64,000 bases of DNA from Punctularia strigosozonata HHB-11173 SS5 (lineage: Eukaryota > Basidiomycota > Agaricomycetes > Corticiales > Punctulariaceae), in NCBI RefSeq assembly GCF_000264995.1, contig NW_006767434.1, forward strand, positions 1,457,725 to 1,521,724, written 5' to 3'. Made by a program: the position numbers and the translations under genes. This document shows positions 46,384-58,468 of the stretch, piece by piece; the stretch's first letter is position 1; every line of letters begins with the position of its first letter. The notes under the pieces are model-generated. The model was not told the origin of the DNA. It did no database searches and worked only from the letters and a program-made list of their open reading frames with translations.

Positions 46384-47618
46384 AGAAACCCCTCGTCCAG
46401 CGCCCCTATCCTCCTCGGTATGTTGCACCAAAACGATAGCCTCCCAGCTGTCGATGATGCACTACGCCGCGCGACCTACTCTTCCATGTCTGCGCGTCCT
46501 ATTCCTCCATGTCGGCGGCGCATCGGATTCCGAGGCACGGATCGAACTCTCTGAACAACAGCCTCCTCTTCAGGCTCTCAACGAGACAGCCGGCATCGAC
46601 AACGTCCTTAAGGTCCTTTCTGGCCTTCTCGACCAAGAACCTAGGGAGCGAACGACGCAAACACGCTCGGCGACGGCTTGCGCGTAGGCAAGGAAGCCGA
46701 GTCCGGCCCTGACGGCGATGGGCATCACTACCTTGCGCTATGGATGTTTCGCGATCGACAGGCTCAACGCTGCGAGCGGAGAAAATAATTGGATCGACGG
46801 TGCTGTGGCGCTGATGAAGGCGATTTACCTGCGGTTATTGTACGAACGCCAGAGTGCACTACCGCGAATGTACTGGAAGATGAGCGTTGATCAGTTGCTT
46901 CCTCTTAGACGGAGCGAGGGAAGCTTGGATCCGGTCTGTGGGTCTGCCGTGTCTAGACTATTGCAGCGGACGGATGGCGAAGGGATCCGGGTGCTCGGGA
47001 AAATAGCGCGGACCCGAGAAGATCATCGCAACCAAGTGAAGAGGATATACGAGCGAGGATCTGCTGGATCTGGAGATGACGCTATGGACGGCACATTGGT
47101 TTAATGGCAAAGACGAATGGGCGAGAGGTGAGCAGTACCGTCTCGCGTATATCTTAGGGTACGTGCACGGTGTCTGCCAGCGTGTAAGCGTGCGCCAGGT
47201 ATGCGGGGGAAGATGCGATGCGAGGTGAGGAAGTTGAGCATGCACGAAGGCCTCCGTCCATAGCTAACGTCGCGGTGGTCCGCAGACGTAGGAGGACGTG
47301 TCTATGTCAGCTGTGTTGCATCTCGCACGGTCGGAGTTGGATACCGATACACCTCTCCCACAGCACTCTCGAATTTCGCTCGAATTTCTGGAGGAGTCGT
47401 CGCGGGAGGTGGTGGATCGACGACTGTACACTTGCGGCGGTTGGTGGTATATCCCGGAATTGTACACCAAGTCCAGCTCAAGCAAGCAATTGAGTCGTGA
47501 TGATCTAGCTCTCTTGATCCATGCTTCGGGCGTTTCGACGAAGCTTCCCGAGTTCGCCGGTGAGCAGCGAGTAGGGCTTAGGGCCCATATCCGGCAAGTC
47601 TCATACAGTAATCCATAG
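46384..47618 (+). CDS. possible hypothetical gene, structure unresolved
   Basis: Consecutive plus-strand open stretches 46454..46687, 46718..47104 and 47298..47618 lie in order and look protein-like (YGCFAIDRLNAASGENNWID; REVVDRRLYTCGGWWYIPEL), but splice sites that join them cleanly were not found. No family is recognised. It may be a diverged or decaying gene of the island. Confidence 0.2.
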
Positions 47619-47864
47619 TTCTTAGCGTGTCTTAGAGTGAAATGTCGAAAGCTTTGCGATGGTACACTTGCACGGGAGACATGACCGGTTTCGACCAGAC
47701 TGAGATTCAGAAGATCATGATGGACCGAAAGGATAACGGGACACGTGACCAGCCGTTGCAGCGAATCCTGTCAGTGTTGTACGGTGTCCTTGTACTTTCA
47801 CTCGATACACAATGTCGCTACCTGTATATGGCTCTCCTTGTCTGAAGTCTATGTCTCCAGTGAT

Positions 47865-47870
47865 TATATA
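47865..47870 (+). promoter_or_regulatory. TATA-like element before F-box-like gene at 47942
   Basis: TATATA 77 bp before the ATG, in a position comparable to the other F-box-like genes. Confidence 0.4.
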
Positions 47871-47941
47871 TCTACCCAAGATATGGGAGTCGTCGCCTCA
47901 GATACTACGAACAATTCGCCACCGACTCTCCCCAAACCAAT

Positions 47942-49271
47942 ATGCCCGAACGATCATCAGCAGTATATCCCCAACAGCGTCGCCTCCCTCAGGAACTTCT
48001 AGACTACGTCATTGACAATATTGGTGACGCATCACCGCCTTCCCATCCTGACCCAGACATAGTAGAGACGGTCAAGGCCATGTCTCTCGTTTGCAAAGCG
48101 ACCCGAGACCGCTGCCAGAAAGCACTGTTCACCGGCCTGTTGGTTCATAGCAAACGGCAGCTTGATAACCTTTGGACTGCCATGATGTCTAACCGCCGCC
48201 TGCCATCGTACGTGTGCCACCTGGAGGTCAACGTGGAACCGGGCTTCGACGAGATCGCGTCGTTGCGGTGCATCTTGACGGTGTGCCAGGGCGTCAAGCA
48301 ACTGGAGATCAGCAACGTCGGGTGCCAATTGTGGTGGACAACCGCCGGGCCCGGCCTCCGTCCCCCTGCCCCCTATCGATACCCACTTCTTCGGTACTTC
48401 CGGCTCAAGGATGCCGAGATCGCGACATTCTACATGTTTGCTGCCTCCTTCTCCTACCTCAGCAAGCTGGAGCATCTCGAACTCGAGTCGACCCGCTTTC
48501 TATGGGCGTGGCCGGAGCAGCAGGATATGCTGGCCCCGAGGTCGTGGACGAAGTCTCGCTACAACCTAAAGCGCCTTACGCTACATGGCCACAACCTGAA
48601 ATCCCGCGAACACGCCGCGTTGTTCGCTCGAGGCTTCGACCAGGTCTCGTGCCTGGACATGTTCATTCTCGACCGTTGCGATTACCAGTTCTTCTGCGAT
48701 ATGATGCAGCCAGAGAAAGGCGTCAGGAGGTTGGTCGTCTCGGTGGCGGAGAGACCAGAGATTCCGACGAGCGAGGCCGCAGCGCCTCCCCAACTGAGTG
48801 CGATCTTCATTCCACTCTCGTCGTAGTACGCTGAATCAGACCGCACCAGACTTTTTGTCGGATTTCAGACAACGAACCGGCGGAGGCGCCCTGCACACGC
48901 TCGTGCTGAAGCAGACGTGCGAGTACGGGCGTCTGGCCGGACTGATCCCGGATGATGAGGGAGACTGGCCGATGCGGCTTCTGTTGCACGAGCTGAACAC
49001 GGAGCAGCTGGAGGAGGTCGTCTTGGTCATCGACGGGGAAGAGGGGTGGCCTGGATTCGATTTCAAAGCCGTGGATGATGCCTTGACGGATCCTGCCCGG
49101 TTTCCTGCTTTCAAGGAACTCACGGTCATCGAACTCGAACGCGACGAGTACGAGGAGGGGACGGGCCCCATGACAATCATGTTTTGGATGGAACAGGAAT
49201 TTCCGAAGGTTTACAAGGCGGACAAGCTCAGCTTTGACCAGATTGATTGGGAGGAATGGGATTTCATTTAA
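47942..49271 (+). CDS. F-box-like protein, subfamily 1 (copy b)
   Basis: Exons 47942..48797 and 48850..49271 (425 aa). The F-box-like block is RRLPQELLDYVIDNIGD, a short insert, then AMSLVCKATRDRCQKALF. Downstream it matches copies a and c: YNLKRLTLHGHNLKSREHAA, LDRCDYQFFCDMMQPEKGV and, after the 52-bp intron, FLSDFRQRTGGGALHTLVLK and LEEVVLVIDG. The acceptor CACCAG at 48849 keeps phase 1, as in copy a. The gene seems intact and could encode an SCF adaptor. Confidence 0.8.
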
Positions 49272-49715
49272 ACGCATGGTGGGGGTGGCGATGTTTCTGG
49301 AGCTCTAAATGTAGCATATCGTCCGTAATCAGACGCTGCAGGATGGTATAGAGAAGCGGATTTCTGAGGCCTATGGCGGCGACGGACAAGAATGTATCCT
49401 GAACATTCACAACGTAGAACTCAAGGATGTTCTTTGCGAAAGAGAGTGGAGAAAAAGACCACGCGCAGCCACGTGAAACGGGGACCCTTGTACTATATTG
49501 TCTTGTATGTGGCAAATACGAGTAACGCCATACCGCTTTCACCCAACGTACAATGTCGCGACCTGGACATAACGCCTTTTCTCTCCACGCCCAAAAATGC
49601 CGATCTGCTTTGTCTACGATTTCAGTCAGCGATGGCCATAAATCGCCGCACGCCGTCGACCTCCATTGGAGAATCAAAATAAACCGTCCTCAACCTGAAC
49701 GCGGACAACGCTATC
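49272..49715. other. intergenic between F-box-like copies b and c
   Basis: 444 bp, nothing beyond likely UTRs and a promoter. Confidence 0.4.
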
Positions 49716-51032
49716 ATGGTCGCACAGTCGACACTGATCCTTCCGCGCCGCCTCCCGAACGAACTTATGGACTGCATTATCAACCAATTAAAGGACGGTG
49801 ATCACAGTGCTGAACCCTTCGACCGCCCGTACCTCCGCGGTGCATACAAGAATATGTCTCTCGTCTGCAGGGCGACGCGTGCCCGGTGCCAAAGCTACCT
49901 GTTTGCCTACGTGTCCGTCGAAGAAATCATGCAGTGCGCGAACCTTGTCAACGTCTTCATCAGTTCGCCGCAGTTGGCGACGTACGTACAGCATCTACGT
50001 ATGAATTTAACGTTGGGCTACAAAGAGCGCTGCATTGGGTTCATCTTGCAAGTGTCTCGACTCTCTCCATATCATTGATTGCAGAAACATGCTCTTCGGG
50101 AGTACCATTGCACCATCTCTATCACACCTTCCGGATCTTTATGACCCCCGCCTGCCCGTGCGGTTGTTCATACTGGAGGATACTGCCATCGACAGTCTGG
50201 ATCGGCTGGCTATCGTACTCTCCCGTATGCCTCTGCTGGAGCAGTTGGAGTTGAAGTCGACTCGAATTGAATACGCAGGGCCTGAGGATGAAGAGCCCAT
50301 GCTGGAGCTGTGGCCATCATCCTCTCTCCGTTTGACCACTCTGGTGCTGCATGACCACAGGATGGGATCGCTGGAGGATGCCGCCATATTTTTCAGTGGA
50401 TTTGACGATGTCAAGGTCCTGAACTTGATGATCATTGATAGCTGCGACTACCAGTTCCTCTGCGACATGATCAAGTTGGAGAAGGGTGTCGTGGAGTTGC
50501 ATGTGGTCGTGACCGAGAGGTGGGAATATCCTCTGTACGAAGATGAAATGCACCCGGAAGGTGCGATCGTCCCGAGGTGAACGGTCCTCATCTCTACTGA
50601 CAATAGCTGCAGATATCTTCTCAGACTTTAGGGACCGGACCGGCGGCGGCGGGTTGCGTGCGCTCGTATTTAAGCAGGAGACTGGAGTTTTCAGGGAGAA
50701 GAATTTCAATCTCGACGACAACGATGGAAGCTGGACAACCCCTCTCTTACTGTCTCTGAATACGCATCTCCTCGAGGCGGTAGTCTTGGGCGTAGGAAAC
50801 GCAGGCAACGTGGCCTGGATTCGATTGGGCCATGGTAGACGAAGCGCTGAGTAACCCTGGCAAGTTCCCCGCGCTGAAACTGGTCGAAGTCGACGATATC
50901 TCCTTCGAACTTCGATCAGGCAGCGAAATCCGTATTTTCGAATCTCGGCTCGAAGAGCAACTCCCGCAGGTCCAGCATCAAGGGATTCTTTACGTTAACT
51001 TGGACGATAGGTGGCGCGCTGCATTGGACTGA
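49716..51032 (+). pseudogene. F-box-like protein, subfamily 1 (copy c), frame broken twice
   Basis: Begins LILPRRLPNELMDCIINQL, then YKNMSLVCRATRARCQSYLF, and runs collinear with copies a and b. Near 50050 the frame shifts by one base between FILQV and LDSLHIIDCRN. The intron 50561..50612 is normal and leads to DIFSDFRDRTGGGGLRALVF. A second one-base shift near 50805-50815 separates VVLGVG from WPGFDWAMVDEALSNPGKF. No GT...AG intron can bridge either point. The tail then stays open to 51032. Either two sequencing errors or a recently decayed copy; most of the length is still readable, so decay would be young. Confidence 0.75.
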
Positions 51033-51146
51033 GGCGGACTATGCCTGAGATTGATATCTGTTTCGAAATCAAGAATACAAGAGGGTATCGTAATGCATGT
51101 CCGTGAATCGAATCGCAGCAATCTTGTGGATGTGGATGGTCCATGA

Positions 51147-54100
51147 TTAATCGTAGATAGGGAGAGGAAGTAATCTAGAAACTATTGAGCGCCAAGCGTC
51201 GCGAATGATCGATGAGAACATACCGGTCGGCGTTGAACAAGAAGTTGTTGGCGATATCTTCGCCTTCAAGGAATCGGGTGGGGTATAATACTGCAGTAAA
51301 GACTTAGCACACCATTTGACACATTGAGGGTCTATCGTATGCACTTACCCAACTGCCCATTAAGCTCATGCAGTAAATTCTCCATCTCCTCTCGTTCCCA
51401 CTTTTCGAATGGCTCATCGCCCTTGGCGTGACGGCGCGCTTTCTCCTTCGTCTCGCCGGGTGCCTCTGTTTGACCTTGTTGCTGCGACGGCTGCGAAACG
51501 CTTGGATGTTTGCTATGCTCCGCAGGATGTGCCTTCTCTTTGGTCCTATCGACCCCTTTGTCCTTGTCACCATGCGACGCAGAGGGCTCAGAATGTGTGC
51601 TTGAACTTTTTCGAGAAACTCCGTCCTGAGGCTGACCGTGACCCGGTTGCTTTCCGCTGTCCTCATTGACAACTATGTTTCCTTCGGGATCCTCGTTCTT
51701 CTCAGCAACCGTTTGATGACCTGGAGCATCTCCATCCGCTGTTTCAGAAGGCATTCGTGCCACTAGAGGTTGAGCCTCTCCCTTCACCTGTCCCAAACGA
51801 TGAGTAAAGGCTCGGGGGCCCACGTAAAGACATGATCACTAACAGGCTTGTTCAGACGTTCATGATGGGCAATGAACTCCTTGTACTGTTTCCACGTCGT
51901 CACCATGTCGTCGGGTATCGCATGGAACACTTTGCGGAAGATTTCGGTCTGATGCAAGCAAACATTCAGCGAACTACGCCCTGCAATCCAAACACAAGAC
52001 GTACATTGCGCACGGCAGAAGCCACCCACACATCCCTCCAGAATGCATCACATACAGGGTCGTCAAATCCGTTCGGGTCGACTTGGGGTCGAGGAGTAGG
52101 GATCGTCCAGGGGCCTTGCTTCAGCTTGGCTGTAACATGCTTGCGAAGGACCGAGCGCGAATGTAACGCGGTCTGCTCCTGGGAGGATACATCCTTGTCA
52201 CCGCTGGGTGGTGCGGCATCGTTCTTGGCAGCATCTGCAGGCGCTCCATACAGCTCGGTCTCATCCGCAGTCCGGCCTTCAATCGTATTGGCATTGCCGT
52301 TTGCAGTCTCGACGTCGGCATCCTTCAAGGGGCTGTGTGTTGCTATGATTTTCTCTTCGAGCGTCGGAACTTGGGCGGACGCGAAGCCAGGCTCCTGTTC
52401 GCCCTCTTTCGTGAACGTTGTGCGCTCGTCTTTGAGGGCTTGGTCCCCTGCCGTAGCGTCAAGGTTCCCACCCTTGAGGTGAAACCTATGCAGGAGAAGA
52501 CGTGCGTCCTTGGAGCCGGCGTCCGCGCCTCCACGCCAAGCTGAGTCGCCAGTACGTCAGTACGTTCCCATCAGGTCTACGATGACCATACCTTCGCCTG
52601 CCCCTTCAAAAACATCGTGCGCGATGGATTTAGCAGCAGTCCTGTGCTGACCCGAAGTCACTTCAACAACCTCGTCTTCATGGCCGTATTGTTGTTGCTT
52701 GTCGGGGTCCCATTCCTCTTGCTCGTGCTCGGGCTGCACAGGTTCATTGGCCATGAGATCTTCCTCGTACATAGCGTCAACGTCAACGCCCAGGTGCTCG
52801 CGCATGAGGCGAACTCTCAAGGTGTGGGCGAAACGTCCGACTTTGAAGGGTTTACCAGCCATAGTGCTGCGGATTTTCGCTCAGTCACATTATGCGTGAA
52901 TCTGGATGGGTATCGACAAACCCGTCGATCATGTCGGTGTCCCTGATGACCGCAGCGAGTTCAGAGTCACGGTCGCCTCGCATGGAGCGTTCGTTGATAT
53001 TCGCGCTGCCCATGATGACTAACCGGTCATCGACGATGCATACCTGTTCACGTTCAGGGGCTCTGATATAAGTCGAGGTAATCAGTCCGCACCTTGCCGT
53101 GGATGTATACCTGAAGGCACTGAAGTCAGTCTCCTTCTTTTGCATACATGTTTATAGCCTACCTGTTCTGTCGTTAGGACATCGCCTTTGAGCTTACCCC
53201 AGTTGCGTAAGCAGAATACGGAGATATAGTCGTCAGGCTGGACGCATGGTCAAAGACATGTACGGCGAGAATATGGAATCGCCTACATCGATACCCTCTT
53301 TCCGCAGGCGTCCGTAGATAGAGTTCGGACCGCGGCTGATCGTCCGATTCTGGCACTCGAGGATGATACGGATCTAACGGGCATACCATCATTGACGATG
53401 GGGGCACGGCATCATGATAAGGCTTACGGCGCTGGCATCATTATGATCGACGGGGAAGGTAAATCCAGGGATGAGAGGAATCAGGATGCAAGCCTTCCAT
53501 TGGACACCTTCGCGATGGGCTCGGATGATGCGGTGTACAAGAGCGTCACCAATCTTGTTCTCTATCTTCACGTCTCCGACCATGGTACTAGGAATGTATT
53601 CGTAAGTCCAAGTTGTCATATAGCGACTGCAGAGCACTAACGATGTGATGAAAAACTGGTTTTCGATGTATACGAAGTGCTCCGACATTTGGATAGCTGG
53701 TCCGAGTCATTCAATTGAACATTTAATGACATTCATCTATCGCACACGCACCTTTGAGATAAGCGTCCTGGATAGAATGCTCCATTTTGGTCGGCGTACC
53801 CAGTGACCACGGGCCGGCGGAGCGACAGATCTGGAACTCGAGTGTGCCCGTCAGGCCCAACCTCGTCAGTTCGTCAGGGTGGAACTCGGGCGGAGGAAGT
53901 AAGAACGGCATCGTGCGTGAATGATTCTAGATATCAAGAAGCATAAGTTTCACGAACACTGGCATGGTGCGCGTAGCGTTTGCCCACCTTGATCCGCAAA
54001 AGGTAGTTCCACCTGTGAGCAGTTAGAACAACTCTAGGCGGCGACACTTCCATATGCAATAATCACCTCTGAACGAAATGTCGCGCGAGATCTCTGGCCG

Positions 54101-57100
54101 GCTGACCAACGATCTGCATTCCGACATCGTGCCACGGCATACGAGGGATCTTCTGCCGGTCGTACATGTCCTCGTCCGGCTGGTTCAAGGAGTAAAAGTC
54201 CTTGACGCGAGGGTTGCTGTAGTCCTTGCCTACGCCAATGCGATCAGCAAGCTCCGCGCTCTTCCTCCAAAAATCGACCAACCCGGCCACACGTGCTCCG
54301 AACCGTCCGAACCGGGTTCCAGGTCGTCCACGAGTACATGCTGTGCTGTGTCCCATCTGAAGCGCTGGGTGAGACCAGAGCCGTGTACGTCTGCTAGGTG
54401 TGCATCTACCGTCCAAAGCAGAGATCGAGACCGCCCATGAAAGCAATCGCGTCGTCTATGACGCACATTTTCTCATGCTGAAAGCTTGATCAGAAATTCG
54501 TCCCCCTAGGTGGGTGTAATAACCTTACGTGAGCCCAATAGAACGTGCCCGTTTGAAAATGCGAAGGCGAGCGCTGCACCATGATGTTCTCGTGCAGAGA
54601 CGTCAACCGTTGCTTTGCGTAGCTACAGAGGGTAAAGATCAGACTATGTCGCGACACTCTTTCGGCCCGTACTGCTCACTTGCTGTCGGTAGGAGTCGTA
54701 CGACTGGAGACCTCCTGACTGTGATACTAGTTAGCGACAACACGCTCAATCCCACCCACCCGGGCGACGCACTATAATATCACGTAGACCTTGACGCCCT
54801 CCTGCGCCTTTCGTTGCAGAAGTTTGTCGAGACGGTAATGTTCCTTGCTAGGTCGACGCAGCTGCAGTTCTACAGTTGCCTCGGCATCAGCATCCGGACC
54901 GCATGCGGAAGAGCTCAACATACTGACCTGGAGACAACCACCAGTCGTGAATATATATCCGGTCCCTGGCCAGCAAGATCGCTCGCGCGAGATTCCAAAA
55001 GTAATCGCGCTATTCAGCCACCCATCAGTAGATGACGGAAGCAACACGATCGATATACACTGACTCCATCGACGAGCCACTGCGCAGCGACGTTCAGCCT
55101 TATGGGTGCGAAACTCTTGAACCGATTCATGCCCGTGTAATGCGACGTTTTCGCCACCCGCTCCATCGCCGCGATCCACTGCTGCATCTGACGCTACACA
55201 CCGCAAAAAACAAGCATCAGCCCATCGTCCGACAGCTCACCAGCCCGATACGACCGAGCAGGACAAGCTTACCTCGTTCCTAGCGATAAGCTTCAGCCTC
55301 ATCTGCGCGTTCTCGATATAAAACGTATGCTTCGACGCATCGCGCGAGCTCCGCTTCTTCTTCACCGCCTTCGTCGCCTTCTTGTCCTCCCCGCCTGCGC
55401 CGTCCTTCTTGCCTGCCGCGGCGGGTCCAGCCGTCGCGTCGCCGTTCGCGCCGGCCTGCGCCTGTCCCTGGATCAGCCCGAGGTCGCCGTCGTGCTCCGG
55501 GCCGGGGCTGTTCAGCGGATTCGTGTTCGTCGACGGATCGAGCATGTGCCGGTGCTCGCGCTCCTCGTCCGAATCCTCGTCCGACGAGTTCGATGACGAG
55601 GAGGACGAGCCGTCTCCGTCCTGCTGCGAGGACCGCGCATTCGCGTGCCCGTTCATTTGCGAGTCCGAGCGATGCCGTGGGTGTCCCTGGTGGCCGATAT
55701 GCAACGCTCGCTCGACCTTCTTGAACCCACGCCGGATGGAGCCCGTGACCGAATGGTGCTTGTGCTTCACCTGGCTGCGCGCCGTCCCGTTCGCCGGCTT
55801 CTCCTTCCCCTCGTCGTCGGCGTAACCGTACTCGTGATCGTACCCGCCCTCCGGATGTCCCGTGAGGATGTTAAGACCCTGCCTGTACGCCCTCGGCGGC
55901 CTCTCGATTTTGAACTCCTGGTCGAACAGGAACACGTCCCACACCGTCGCCTCGCCCTGCTCCTCTACCGCGACGAGATAACTCTCCCTCACCGCGCACC
56001 ACTTGGCTTCCTTCCGCTTAGCCCAGCTCGCACTCCGCCGGCCAAAACCGCCACCTTTAGAGCCCGAAGCGTCGATGCGGAGGAATCCGGCTTTGTACTG
56101 CGTGCCGCCGGTGGGCGCGAGCTGGATCGAGAGCGCGGAGATCTCGAGGAAGCCACAGAGGCGGTTCGAGGTCGGATGGAACATCTAGATGTGCACATGT
56201 GCGCGTCAGACAATAGGAATGATGATGACTAAAGCGGATATATGCGCACCACGGCACGGATGAGACCGAGGAGGTAGTCCTCCAGCAGCCCTCTCTGCAT
56301 ACGCGCAAACTCGGAGCGATCGACGTCGGCGCCTCGTTCACGAGCGTTCGCCCTCAGCCACTTGAAGTATGGAAGACCTGTAAAAAGAAAGAAAAAATCA
56401 GCAACCGATTGCCACCACGCCACAGGCAGGGAAATTGTACAAGAAAGACTCACTCGTGGTCGGGAAGTCCGGCATTCCCTCAACATTCCTATTCCACGCG
56501 TTGCTCGCCGTATAATGCGTATGCAAGCTGATAAAGTCCCGGAGCTGCCTGTAGATCACCCATCTTGACGCGCCGTTCGCGTACTCGCACTCGATCCGGA
56601 ACACGGCCTTGTGGCCGGAGAGCGGGTAGAGCGAGTCGGAGATGCGGATGCGGAGCCGGTGGAGGAGCACGGGCACGCGACGCTGGCCCTTTTCGTCGCG
56701 CTCGAACCATAGCTTGAGCATGATCGTCGACAGTCCGCCGGCCATGAGCTCGTCCGTGATGTTCACGTTGTGCGGCGTCACGACCGACGGCCCGGGCGTC
56801 CGTGGCGGGACGATCGAAGGGAGGAGGGAGCGTAGGCGTTGCCAGCGGGGCGCGTTAGGCCGCGAGGAGGCCGGTCGACGCATGTGCGGGAGGGATTGGG
56901 AGCGTTTGAGATGGAGCGGCGCCTTGTGGGGAGGTTGCGGGGTGTAGGTCGCGCCGGGCTGCATCTTAGAGGCGACGAGGGCGGCGGCTTTTCGTTCCTT
57001 CTCCTTCTCCGGATCTTGAGTCTCTTCGTGCTGCCCATCCTCTCCCTCCGCAGGGGGCTCCTCGGGCTGCTGCGAGTCCTGGCGCTCCTTCTCCTTGCCC

Positions 57101-57951
57101 TTGTCCTTCTTCGAGGAGTCTCCCCAGTCAAACCACGTCCCGCTCGCGCGCTGCTCGTTCCCCGAGGTAGGCGAATCCGCCGCGTTGAACCACTTGACGG
57201 GGTTCCAGCTCGAATAGTCTCCCCCACCCTCGCCCATCTGCATGCGACTCGCGCGCTTGCGCTCCCACCTCTCCCGCTCCTTGCGCTCGCTCTCGCGCTG
57301 CTCGGGGTCGGCGTATTCGAGCGCACCGCGAAACTCGGTGTCCTGCGCGTCCAGCCGCGGCCTCTGCCGTTTCACGCCTTCGCTTTCTCCCTGTGGGTGA
57401 GACGACCCCGGATCCTCCTCGTCGATTTGAGCGTGCTGCGTCATCGCCATCGAGTTCCTCGGCGAGTACGTAAAGTAGTTCCCGAAGTCGCCTCCGGGGT
57501 GGGCGAAGGCCGAGGGCGGGCGCGAGCCGCCGTAGCGGCCTCCCGGGAGCGAGTAGCTGACGTTGAGCGAGCTCGGCGGGCCCGTGCGCGCGGCGGGCGT
57601 GCCGGGCTGCGCGGCGCGCACGACGGCCGAGTGCGAGGACCGGCGCGCGGTCGATTGGGAGCGCACCGACTGGGAAATCGATGGTCGCGGACGCGGTTTA
57701 GAGAGTCCGGAGTGGGGCAGGGCGCTGGGGGCGGACTGCGAGGCGGGCAAAGGGTGCACTGCGTCGCCGTTGGAGAATATCGGCTTGGGCGACTCGGTTT
57801 GCGGAGGATGATGTTCGCCGAGGTCGCGATCATGGCTCGTAGATGCCGGTGCGTCCGTGGTGTCGGTGTTATTATTAGGCTCGTCCGCCGGGTCGTCGTG
57901 GTGCTTGGCGGCGGCGGTCGCTTCGTGGACGAGGCGGGCCAGTGCGGACAT
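51147..57951 (-). CDS. SPO14: Phospholipase D with PX and PH domains (Spo14/PLD1 type)
   Basis: Hydrolyses phosphatidylcholine to phosphatidic acid at membranes. Multi-exon; ATG at 57951, end LLPLPIYD at 51147. Exon 1 (57951..56454) encodes a long Ser/Pro/charged leader and most of a PX domain ([18 protein letters not shown]). Then come [15 protein letters not shown], a PH domain (56184 to about 55280, [38 protein letters not shown]) with an acidic insert, and two HKD motifs: [20 protein letters not shown] (His codon 54477..54475) and [21 protein letters not shown] (split by intron 53092..53044). [12 protein letters not shown] and [14 protein letters not shown] are also standard. The C-terminal 350-odd residues include a disordered insert before the conserved end. 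About 1,800 aa; not every intron was resolved. Confidence 0.9.
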
Positions 57952-58468
57952 CGTGGACGACGACGACGACGGCGTACGCGCAACGTCGGGCGTCAAAGCG
58001 CAGAGATGGGGTACGTGACGTCTGCGTCGAGGGAGACCTATACTTATCGCGTCTGGTTGGATGACGTTGGGCGCGGGGGCAGCGACCCACGTACTCGTTT
58101 TTACGTAAACCGCGTGCAGCTGCAGACATCCCACACCGATATTTACTCTGCGTCCTCGCGATGACAGGGCCACATAGCACACCTCACAAGCCGATAGATA
58201 TATTGCACAAAGCACACGATCAGGTCACAGAGACTACCCGAGATCGGACCACCACTGCTCGTTCGCCTCCAACAGCACCTCCTCGTCGGGAAGGATCAGA
58301 GCCCAGCCGGGATTGGCACACGGAGGAGTGCGGGTCACTCAACGATATCTCCTGGGGTATATTTCGCGTTCCTTCGGCCGAGTATAGCGTTGCTACATGC
58401 CAATATACTGTACCATAGTAGTCCCAATCCGAATAGGCCATCGAATGTGCAAGCGCTGTTTGGAATCC
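57952..58468. other. intergenic between PLD and F-box pseudogene
   Basis: Promoter of the PLD gene (minus strand). The upstream extension of the PLD frame to 58215 is not needed. Confidence 0.4.

Noticed and set aside
56839-58164. 441-codon plus-strand ORF
   Set aside because: It is antisense to the PLD N-terminal exon, Arg/Gly-rich from GC-rich complement codons, without motifs.
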